Of a stretch of 14,095 bases of DNA, positions 8,334 to 13,901 are shown piece after piece. The translations under genes and the position numbers were made by a program. Source of the stretch: Betaproteobacteria bacterium (GTDB lineage: Bacteria; Pseudomonadota; Gammaproteobacteria; Burkholderiales; SG8-39); assembly GCA_947467405.1 (NCBI GenBank), contig CANIIN010000017.1, positions 1 to 14,095 on the forward strand, given 5' to 3'. How positions within the stretch are numbered: position 1 is the stretch's first letter; every line of letters begins with the position of its first letter. The notes beneath the pieces were generated by a model. That model worked only from the letters and a program-made list of their open reading frames with translations, was not told where the DNA came from and ran no database searches.

Positions 8334-9259
8334 ACATGGCCGAAATCCGACATCTCGAAACCGGCACCCTGCGCGGAAGGTTGCTATTGGATGAGCCGAT
8401 GGCAAAGCACGTCAGCTGGCGCGCGGGCGGACGGGCTGACCGGGCCTACGTTCCCGCGGATCTGGATGATCTCGCGGCCTTTCTTCGCTTGCGACCCGCC
8501 GATGAGGCGATTGTTTTCGTCGGCCTGGGCAGCAATCTGCTGGTTCGTGACGGGGGATTCCGTGGAACCATCGTGTTGATGCATTCGACGCACGGCAGCA
8601 TCTCGCTGCAGGGCGACCGCGTGGTCGTGGCAGCCGGTGTCGCGGCGCCGAAGGTGGCGCGCTCTGCCGCCACCCATGCCATGACCGGCGCGGAGTTCCT
8701 GGCCGGCATTCCGGGCACGGTCGGTGGCGCATTGGCCATGAATGCGGGTTGCCACGGATCGGAGACATGGGAATTTGTCGAGACCGTGCGCACCCTGGAT
8801 CGTCATGGCGTACTGCATGAACGAGTGCGCGACGATTTCGACATCGGCTACCGGCATTGCGCGCCAAAGGCGGAGGGCGAAGAGTGGTTCGTCGAGGCGA
8901 CGTTCCGCTTCCGTGCCGGCGACGCCGCCGCAGCGCGTCAACGCATCCGTGAGCTGCTCGCCAGGCGCATCGCATCGCAGCCGCTCGGTTTGCCGAATGC
9001 CGGTTCGGTGTTCCGCAATCCTGAAGGCGATTTCGCCGCCCGCCTGATCGAGGCGGCCGGGCTGAAGGGCTTTGCATCAGGCGGTGCCCGGGTATCAGAG
9101 AAGCATGCCAATTTCATCGTCAATCCCGGCCACGGCACGCGCGATGGTGCGACGGCAACCGACATCGAGGCGCTCATCCTGCACGTGCGTCGAACCGTGC
9201 TGGAGCGCTTCGGCGTCGATCTGATCCCGGAAGTCCGCCTCATCGGGGAGGCCCCATGA
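8330..9259 (+). CDS. murB: MurB, UDP-N-acetylenolpyruvoylglucosamine reductase
   Basis: This cytoplasmic FAD enzyme reduces UDP-GlcNAc-enolpyruvate with NADPH to give UDP-MurNAc. The 309-aa protein has the FAD-binding elements SWRAGGRADRAYVP and GLGSNLLVRDGGF, then GIPGTVGGALAMNAG. Candidate catalytic residues are R175 in GYRHC, S226 in NAGSVFRNP (the serine proton donor) and E301 in PEVRLIG. The size and the GSVFRNP wording fit the shorter (type II-like) MurB rather than the 342-aa E. coli type. The ATG at 8330 overlaps the murC stop as ATGA, with AGGG at 8320-8323, 6 nt upstream. An ATG two codons later (8336) is a weaker choice. Its place between murC and ddl is one of the clues to the lineage. 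Confidence 0.97.
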   Translation: MNMAEIRHLETGTLRGRLLLDEPMAKHVSWRAGGRADRAYVPADLDDLAAFLRLRPADEAIVFVGLGSNLLVRDGGFRGTIVLMHSTHGSISLQGDRVVVAAGVAAPKVARSAATHAMTGAEFLAGIPGTVGGALAMNAGCHGSETWEFVETVRTLDRHGVLHERVRDDFDIGYRHCAPKAEGEEWFVEATFRFRAGDAAAARQRIRELLARRIASQPLGLPNAGSVFRNPEGDFAARLIEAAGLKGFASGGARVSEKHANFIVNPGHGTRDGATATDIEALILHVRRTVLERFGVDLIPEVRLIGEAP

Positions 9260-10191
9260 GTGGATTCGGCAAAGTAGCCGTACTGTTCGGCGGGCGTTCT
9301 GCAGAGCGTCCAGTGTCCCTGAAGAGCGGACAGATGGTGTTGAATGCGCTGCGCAGCAAGGGTGTGGATGCGCACGCCTTCGATCCGCGTGACCGGCATC
9401 TGGAGGACCTTGCGCGTGAATCGTTCGACCGGGTCTTCATTGCCCTGCACGGTCGTTATGGCGAGGACGGCACATTGCAGGGCGCGCTGGAGTTGATGGG
9501 CATTCCGTATACGGGCTCCGGCGTGCTGGCGAGCGCGCTGGCCATGGACAAGTGGCGTACCAAACTGATCTGGCAGGCGTGCGCCGTGCCTGTCCCTCGT
9601 TATGAATTGCTGCGCCGTGACAGCGACTTTGCCGCCGTCGTGGAGCGGCTGGGCCTGCCGTTGATGATCAAGCCGGCGAATGAAGGTTCGTCGATCGGCA
9701 TGAGCAAGGTCAGGCGCGCTGCCGATCTCGAGGAGGCCTACACGCTGGCAGCGAACTACGACCCGATTGTGATTGCCGAGCAGTTCATCGATGGCATCGA
9801 ACTGACGGCGGGCATCCTCGGTCGGCAGCCCATGCCGCTGATTCGCCTGGAGACGCCGCGCGATTTCTACGATTACGAGGCGAAGTATTCCGTCAGCGAC
9901 ACGCGTTACATCATTCCGTGCGGCCTGCCGCCGGATGCAGAGGACATCATCCGCGAAGAGGCGTTGCGCGCCTTCGATGCCCTGGGATGTCGTGGTTGGG
10001 GGCGTGTGGATCTGATGCTCGATCACACCGGAAAGCCGTATTTCCTCGAGGTGAATACTTCTCCAGGCATGACCGATCATTCGCTCGTGCCGATGGCGGC
10101 GCGCCATGGCGGGCTGTCGTACGAAGACCTGTGCCTGCGCGTGCTGGAGTCGGCCACGCTCACCGGGCAGGAGGCATCCCGTGTGGAATAA
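9256..10191 (+). CDS. ddl: D-alanine:D-alanine ligase
   Basis: This cytoplasmic ATP-grasp ligase makes the D-Ala-D-Ala dipeptide used by MurF. The protein is 311 aa. Motifs are GGRSAERPVSLKSG near the N terminus, IALHGRYGEDGTLQG, AMDKWRTK, MIKPANEGSSIGMSKV, the omega-loop FYDYEAKY with Y211, and the metal-binding EVNTSPGMTDHS with E265 and N267. The tyrosine at 211 is what D-Ala-D-Ala enzymes carry, in contrast to the VanA-type phenylalanine of depsipeptide ligases, so vancomycin-resistance-type specificity is not indicated. E17 matches the substrate-binding glutamate of E. coli DdlB. The residue two positions on, usually glutamate, is proline here (P19). The start overlaps the murB stop as ATGA; GGGGAGG at 9245-9251 is only 4 nt before the ATG. 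Confidence 0.96.
   Translation: MSGFGKVAVLFGGRSAERPVSLKSGQMVLNALRSKGVDAHAFDPRDRHLEDLARESFDRVFIALHGRYGEDGTLQGALELMGIPYTGSGVLASALAMDKWRTKLIWQACAVPVPRYELLRRDSDFAAVVERLGLPLMIKPANEGSSIGMSKVRRAADLEEAYTLAANYDPIVIAEQFIDGIELTAGILGRQPMPLIRLETPRDFYDYEAKYSVSDTRYIIPCGLPPDAEDIIREEALRAFDALGCRGWGRVDLMLDHTGKPYFLEVNTSPGMTDHSLVPMAARHGGLSYEDLCLRVLESATLTGQEASRVE
10169..10174 (+). promoter_or_regulatory. Ribosome binding site of ftsQ
   Basis: AGGAGG lies in the 3' end of ddl, 6 nt before the GTG at 10181. It fixes that GTG as the ftsQ start; other in-frame starts lie further upstream within ddl or inside the membrane-anchor region. Confidence 0.8.
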
Positions 10192-11068
10192 CGTCAAGCT
10201 GCTCAACATGGCGTCCAGCGCGCTGTTCGCCCTGGCCCTGCTCATCACCGCGCTGTTCAGCGTGCGCGCACTCATGGAATCCTCTGCGTTTCCGCTGCGG
10301 ACGATCCGCGTGGAGGGACAGCTTGCGCACATCGGTCGCGCGGAGGTCGTGACTGCCTTGCAGGGCCGCCTGTCCGGCACGTTCTTCAATGTCGATCTGG
10401 TTGCAGTGCGCGAGATGTTCGAGACCATTCCCTGGGTGCGTCGCGCCGAGGTTCGTCGCATGTGGCCTGGTCGGCTGGAGATTCGACTGGAGGAGCATGT
10501 CGCGCTCGCGCGCTGGGGGCAGGCCGAGGACGGCCGGCTCGTGAATACGCATGGCGAGGTGTTCAACGGCCGGACGGATGCATCGCTGCCGCTCTTCGCC
10601 GGCCCGACGGGAACCGAAGCCGAAGTGACGCAGCGCTATGGGGCTTTCCGGCAGGCGTTTGCTCCGCTGTCGCTGGAACCGCGCGCCGTCGTGCTGTCGC
10701 CGCGATTCAGCTGGCAGGTTCGCCTGTCCAACGGATTGTCCGTGCAACTCGGTCGCGACCTGGACAAGGATCGCATTGCCGACCGGTTGTCGCGCTTTGT
10801 CGGCATCTACCCCCGTGCGCTCGTGACGTTGTCAAGAAGGCTGGACTACGTGGATCTCCGCTATCCGAACGGCTTTGCGTTGCGAGTGCCCGGCATGTCC
10901 GATACGGACAAGGCCGCCGCGCGGCCGGTGAGCGCGCCGGCCACCAAGTCCGCCGGCGCCAAGGCGACTCAGGACAAGAAGGGCGCGGCAAAGAACGGCA
11001 AGAAGGCCGACAAGGCCGCAAAGAAAACTCAACCAGGCGACGGCCAGACGGCCGGCAGCAAGACTTGA
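10181..11068 (+). CDS. ftsQ: FtsQ, divisome assembly protein with POTRA domain
   Basis: This bitopic inner-membrane protein links early cytoplasmic divisome proteins to the FtsB/FtsL and FtsW/FtsI septal synthesis complex. The 295 aa comprise a short cytoplasmic N terminus (MWNNVKLLN), one membrane anchor at about residues 10-28, a periplasmic POTRA domain from about residue 36 (PLRTIRVEGQL to the EIRLEEHVALARW region), and the beta domain ending near LRYPNGFALRVPG. The rest, about residues 239-295, is a low-complexity lysine- and alanine-rich tail with 12 lysines in 57 residues and no predicted fold. It is absent from the E. coli FtsQ core. The GTG start overlaps ddl by 11 bases and is preceded by AGGAGG. 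Function is assigned from the domain layout and position, since FtsQ is poorly conserved in sequence. Confidence 0.93.
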   Translation: MWNNVKLLNMASSALFALALLITALFSVRALMESSAFPLRTIRVEGQLAHIGRAEVVTALQGRLSGTFFNVDLVAVREMFETIPWVRRAEVRRMWPGRLEIRLEEHVALARWGQAEDGRLVNTHGEVFNGRTDASLPLFAGPTGTEAEVTQRYGAFRQAFAPLSLEPRAVVLSPRFSWQVRLSNGLSVQLGRDLDKDRIADRLSRFVGIYPRALVTLSRRLDYVDLRYPNGFALRVPGMSDTDKAAARPVSAPATKSAGAKATQDKKGAAKNGKKADKAAKKTQPGDGQTAGSKT

Positions 11069-11105
11069 GCCGGGAACGAGAAATGACAATGGGCGGGATC
11101 GGGAT

Positions 11106-12332
11106 ATGAAAGAAAGCAAGAATCTGATCGTCGGACTCGACATCGGTACGTCCAAGGTGGTCGCCGTGGTGGCGGAGCTGTCTCCCGACGGGCGAATCGA
11201 GATCACCGGCATGGGCAGCCATGAATCGCGCGGCCTGAAGAAGGGCGTGGTGGTGAATATTGAGGCGACGGTAACGGCCATCCAGCGCGCGCTTGAAGAA
11301 GCCGAGCTGATGGCCGACTGCAAGATCCAGCACGTGTTCACCGGAATAGCCGGCAGCCACATCCGCAGCTTCAATTCGACGGGCATGGTGGCGGTGAAGG
11401 ACAAGGAAGTCACGCCGCTGGATGTCGATCGTGCGATCGAAACCGCCCGAGCGATGCCGATCCCGACCGATCAGCAGGTTCTGCACATCCTGACGCAGGA
11501 GTTCATCGTCGATGGACAGGACGGCGTGAAGGAACCGATCGGCATGTCCGGCGTGCGCCTTGAGGTGAAGGTCCACATTGTCACCGGCGCAGTATCTGCG
11601 GCGCAGAACATCGTGAAATGCGTGCGTCGCTGCGGCCTGGAAGTGAATGATCTGATCCTGCAGCCGCTGGCTTCGTCTCTGGCTGTTCTGACCGACGACG
11701 AAAAGGAACTCGGCGTCTGCCTCGTCGATATCGGCGGCGGCACGACCGATATCGCCGTTTTTCGCGAAGGCGCGATCCGCCACACAGCCGTGGTACCCAT
11801 TGCCGGCGACCAGATCACCAATGACATCGCCATGGCACTGCGCACACCGACTGCCGAGGCAGAGGAACTCAAGATCGGACACGGCTGCGCACTGCGGCAA
11901 CTGGCCGATCCGGCGCAGATGATCGAGGTGCCGGGGGTCGGTGACCGCCCGCCGCGCCAGTTGTCCCGCCAGACGCTAGCCGAAGTGATCGAGCCGCGCG
12001 TCGAGGAGTTGTACTCGATGGTGCAGAAGGTGCTCAAGGATTCCGGATACGAAGAACTGCTGTCGTCCGGCATCGTGCTGACCGGCGGCTCGTCGGTCAT
12101 GCAGGGCATGGTCGATCTGGGGGAGGAAATCTTTCACATGCCGGTGCGCCTGGGCGTGCCGCGCTATGCAGGCGGCCTGTCGGACGTGGTGCGCAATCCG
12201 CGCTACGCCACGGTGGTCGGCTTGCTGCTGGAGGGCATGACTCAGACGCAACGTGGCTTGATTGCGCGGCAGGGATGGTCGTTCAAGCAGGTCATGGGAA
12301 GGATGCGCGAATGGCTGCAGAGAAATTTCTAG
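11106..12332 (+). CDS. ftsA: FtsA, actin-like Z-ring membrane tether
   Basis: This cytoplasmic actin-family ATPase anchors FtsZ filaments to the inner membrane and recruits later divisome proteins. The 408-aa length is usual. The phosphate-1 loop VGLDIGTSKVVAVVAEL is at residues 9-25, the phosphate-2 motif DIGGGTTDIAVF follows mid-protein (about bases 11727-11762), and LTGGSSVMQGM is near the C-terminal third. The last residues (GWSFKQVMGRMREWLQRNF) form an amphipathic basic and hydrophobic helix, matching the known membrane-targeting sequence. The ATG at 11106 lies 37 bp after ftsQ with GGGA at 11095-11098, 7 nt upstream. An 8-codon reading frame from 11083 ends in a TGA that overlaps this ATG. 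The stop codon is part of a long inverted repeat that extends into the ftsA-ftsZ gap. Confidence 0.97.
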   Translation: MKESKNLIVGLDIGTSKVVAVVAELSPDGRIEITGMGSHESRGLKKGVVVNIEATVTAIQRALEEAELMADCKIQHVFTGIAGSHIRSFNSTGMVAVKDKEVTPLDVDRAIETARAMPIPTDQQVLHILTQEFIVDGQDGVKEPIGMSGVRLEVKVHIVTGAVSAAQNIVKCVRRCGLEVNDLILQPLASSLAVLTDDEKELGVCLVDIGGGTTDIAVFREGAIRHTAVVPIAGDQITNDIAMALRTPTAEAEELKIGHGCALRQLADPAQMIEVPGVGDRPPRQLSRQTLAEVIEPRVEELYSMVQKVLKDSGYEELLSSGIVLTGGSSVMQGMVDLGEEIFHMPVRLGVPRYAGGLSDVVRNPRYATVVGLLLEGMTQTQRGLIARQGWSFKQVMGRMREWLQRNF

Positions 12333-12381
12333 GGAAGCACTGTCAAGTCCTGAAAATGAAAGCACCTTGACATGCTTCCCT
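12331..12381 (+). repeat. Long bulged inverted repeat at the ftsA stop codon
   Basis: Bases 12331-12339 (AGGGAAGCA) and 12341-12347 (TGTCAAG) pair exactly with 12373-12381 (TGCTTCCCT) and 12366-12372 (CTTGACA). That gives 16 base pairs interrupted only by an unpaired C at 12340, with an 18-nt loop. The left arm includes the last two bases of the ftsA TAG. No run of T follows, so it does not look like an intrinsic terminator. It could be an operator dyad, an RNase processing hairpin or a transcript-stability element. The pairing is seen directly; the role is open. Confidence 0.8.
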
Positions 12382-12400
12382 CTGATGTGGGGGATATACA
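12367..12400 (+). promoter_or_regulatory. Weak candidate promoter for ftsZ
   Basis: A perfect TTGACA (12367-12372) lies in the right arm of the inverted repeat. The nearest -10-like string is TATACA at 12395-12400, leaving a 22-bp spacer, longer than the usual 16-18. GATATA at 12393 shortens the spacer to 20 but matches the consensus less well. A promoter before ftsZ is common in proteobacteria, but this assignment is tentative. Confidence 0.25.
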
Positions 12401-12419
12401 AGGGGGCTTGCCACCTTGT
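12398..12419 (+). repeat. Small inverted repeat in the ftsA-ftsZ gap
   Basis: ACAAGG (12398-12403) and CCTTGT (12414-12419) can form a 6-bp stem with a 10-nt loop, just beyond the TATACA string. The right arm lies in the second copy of CACCTTG (12412-12418); the first copy is at 12363-12369. Short enough to be chance. Confidence 0.35.
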
Positions 12420-12482
12420 TCAGTGAGTTTCTGGTTTTGGAGTTGTGGTTAACGGTCGGTCAATTCATCAATCTTGTAACTG

Positions 12483-12489
12483 AAGGAGG
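12483..12489 (+). promoter_or_regulatory. Strong ribosome binding site of ftsZ
   Basis: AAGGAGG, a full Shine-Dalgarno match, sits 5 nt before the ftsZ ATG. It is the strongest ribosome site in the window, in line with the high FtsZ level that division needs and with ftsZ being translated independently of ftsA. Confidence 0.85.
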
Positions 12490-12494
12490 CACGC

Positions 12495-13658
12495 ATGTTT
12501 GAAATAGTCGAAAACAACGGTAACGGCACGGTGATCAAGGTCATCGGAGTCGGTGGCGCCGGCGGGAACGCTGTCGATCACATGATCAAGAACGGCGTGC
12601 AAGGGGTGGAATTCGTGGCGGCGAATACTGATGCGCAGGCGCTTGCCCGAGGTCAGACTCGCCACCAGATCCAGCTCGGTGCAACAGGGCTGGGCGCGGG
12701 CGCCAAACCCGAGGCCGGTCGTGCTGCAGCACTCGAGGCGCGCGAACAGATCGCCGAGGCGCTGCGCGGCGCACACATGGTCTTCATCACCGGCGGCATG
12801 GGTGGAGGTACGGGAACCGGTGCGGCGCCTGTCGTGGCCGAAGTGGCCAAGGAAATGGGGATTCTGACGGTGGCCGTGGTGACCAAGCCGTTCTCCTTCG
12901 AGGGCGCCAAGCGACAGCAGTCCGCGGAGACCGGCATTCAGGAACTGGCCGAGCATGTGGATTCCGTCATCGTGATCCTGAACGAGAAGTTGGAAGAGGT
13001 TCTGGGTGACGACGTGTCGATGGAGGAAGCCTTCGCCTCGGCCGACAACGTGTTGAAGAACGCGGTGGCCGGCATTTCCGAAATCATCAATGTCCCTGGT
13101 CTCATCAACGTGGACTTTCAGGACGTTCGCACGGTCATGAGCGAGCAGGGCATGGCCATGATGGGATCCGCGTCGGCAAGCGGCATCGATCGTGCACGCA
13201 TCGCTGCGGAAGAGGCGGTGGCAAGCCCGCTGTTGGAGGGAGTGAATCTCTCCGGCGCGCGTGGCGTGGTGGTCAATATCACCGCCAACAAGTCCAGCCT
13301 GAAGCTGCGCGAGACCAAGGAAGTGATGAATACCATCCGCTCGTTTGCCGCGGACGACGCCACCATCATTTTCGGCGCGGTGTACGACGAAGCGATGGGC
13401 GATGAGTTGCGCGTGACCGTGGTTGCGACCGGGCTCGGGCAGCCTGCTGCCATGCGACAGCCCAAGCCACAGCCACAACTCGTGATCAGCCAAAGGACCG
13501 GTACTTACGATCAGCCGATCACCAGCGGGGACTTTTCCGCCGGCGAGGCCATGCCTGCCGTGATGCGCACCGGGCGTCGTTCAGCTGTCGAAGCATTGCA
13601 GAACAGCGGAGTGGACAAGTACGACATCCCGGCCTTCCTGCGCAAGCAGGCGGACTGA
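12495..13658 (+). CDS. ftsZ: FtsZ, tubulin-like division GTPase
   Basis: This cytoplasmic GTPase polymerises into the Z ring that positions and drives septation. The 387-aa protein has the nucleotide-binding GVGGAGGNAVDHMI near residue 16, NTDAQAL, the tubulin signature GGGTGTG at residues 103-109, and the T7 synergy loop with N205, D207 and D210 in NVDFQDVRTVMSEQG. A linker of about 50 residues rich in Q, P and G follows TGLGQPA. The conserved C-terminal peptide DIPAFLRKQAD (377-387) is the docking site for FtsA and other partners. Unlike its upstream neighbours it is set apart by a 162-bp gap and has its own strong ribosome site, suggesting separate control. Two hairpins follow the stop. 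Confidence 0.98.
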   Translation: MFEIVENNGNGTVIKVIGVGGAGGNAVDHMIKNGVQGVEFVAANTDAQALARGQTRHQIQLGATGLGAGAKPEAGRAAALEAREQIAEALRGAHMVFITGGMGGGTGTGAAPVVAEVAKEMGILTVAVVTKPFSFEGAKRQQSAETGIQELAEHVDSVIVILNEKLEEVLGDDVSMEEAFASADNVLKNAVAGISEIINVPGLINVDFQDVRTVMSEQGMAMMGSASASGIDRARIAAEEAVASPLLEGVNLSGARGVVVNITANKSSLKLRETKEVMNTIRSFAADDATIIFGAVYDEAMGDELRVTVVATGLGQPAAMRQPKPQPQLVISQRTGTYDQPITSGDFSAGEAMPAVMRTGRRSAVEALQNSGVDKYDIPAFLRKQAD

Positions 13659-13690
13659 GTGCGCTCGGACTGAAAGCAAGAAGACCGACC

Positions 13691-13713
13691 AGCCGGGACC
13701 GACCATCCCGGCT
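13691..13713 (+). terminator. First hairpin after ftsZ
   Basis: AGCCGGGA (13691-13698) and TCCCGGCT (13706-13713) form a perfect 8-bp GC-rich stem with a 7-nt loop, 32 bp after the ftsZ stop. TATCCCC follows rather than a T run, so it is not a textbook intrinsic terminator. Together with the next hairpin it may protect the 3' end or slow polymerase. Confidence 0.5.
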
Positions 13714-13720
13714 TATCCCC

Positions 13721-13755
13721 AGCCGCCGTCTGCATGCCTCCCGCAGACGGCGGCT
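13721..13755 (+). terminator. Second, stronger hairpin after ftsZ
   Basis: AGCCGCCGTCTGC (13721-13733) pairs perfectly over 13 bp with 13743-13755, with a 9-nt loop. The stem is very GC-rich. The following bases (GCGTGATAAAATTATTG) hold no clean T tract, so termination may be partial or of a non-canonical type. Its place between ftsZ and a likely lpxC promoter suggests it marks the end of the dcw transcript. Confidence 0.6.
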
Positions 13756-13758
13756 GCG

Positions 13759-13767
13759 TGATAAAAT
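13759..13767 (+). promoter_or_regulatory. Probable lpxC promoter, extended -10 element
   Basis: TGATAAAAT reads as an extended -10 (TG, one base, TAAAAT; 5 of 6 matches to TATAAT). No recognisable -35 is found at the usual distance, because that position lies in the loop and right arm of the hairpin. Extended -10 promoters can work without a -35. Transcription would begin near 13774, giving a leader of roughly 130 nt before lpxC. Confidence 0.5.
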
Positions 13768-13841
13768 TATTGTGCACTGCGATAAGCGCAAAGAAGCGTC
13801 ATGCGTCTCAGGGCGTCAATCCTTGCGCAGACAGAAAAACG

Positions 13842-13872
13842 GTTGCGATGGCTAAAAGGCCGCGTTCGCAAC
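13842..13872 (+). repeat. Hairpin in the lpxC leader
   Basis: GTTGCGA (13842-13848) pairs exactly with TCGCAAC (13866-13872), and GGC (13850-13852) can pair with GCC (13859-13861) inside the loop. The fold would sequester the alternative in-frame ATG at 13848. It may be a leader structure acting on translation; a chance occurrence is possible. Confidence 0.35.
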
Positions 13873-13901
13873 GAATCCAAGTACTCAACTCATTGTTCAC
13901 C

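Noticed and set aside
6747..8405. Long open frame on the minus strand (552 codons) opposite murC
   Set aside because: It lies wholly opposite well-conserved murG/murC/murB coding sequence, its translation is His/Arg/Gln-rich with no recognisable domain, and such open antisense frames are expected in GC-rich genes.
9874..9888. Possible vancomycin-resistance-type D-Ala-D-Lac ligase
   Set aside because: The omega-loop reads YEAKY with the tyrosine typical of D-Ala-D-Ala ligases, and no vanH or vanX-like neighbour is present.
8938..10566. Minus-strand open frame of 542 codons opposite murB, ddl and ftsQ
   Set aside because: It crosses three conserved + strand genes and its Ser/Arg-rich translation shows no domain. 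It is a compositional shadow.
10462..11109. + strand frame of 215 codons overlapping ftsQ
   Set aside because: It is an alternate-frame Arg/Gly-rich reading of ftsQ. Only its last eight codons are of interest, and they are listed separately.
10707..11900. Minus-strand open frame of 397 codons opposite ftsQ and ftsA
   Set aside because: The opposite strand clearly encodes FtsQ and FtsA, and the antisense product is low-complexity His/Asp/Arg-rich.
12321..12330. Perfect 10-bp palindrome AGAAATTTCT at the end of ftsA
   Set aside because: It encodes the terminal Arg-Asn-Phe and the first base of the stop codon of FtsA. A short AT palindrome like this is easily explained by codons, and no partner site was seen.
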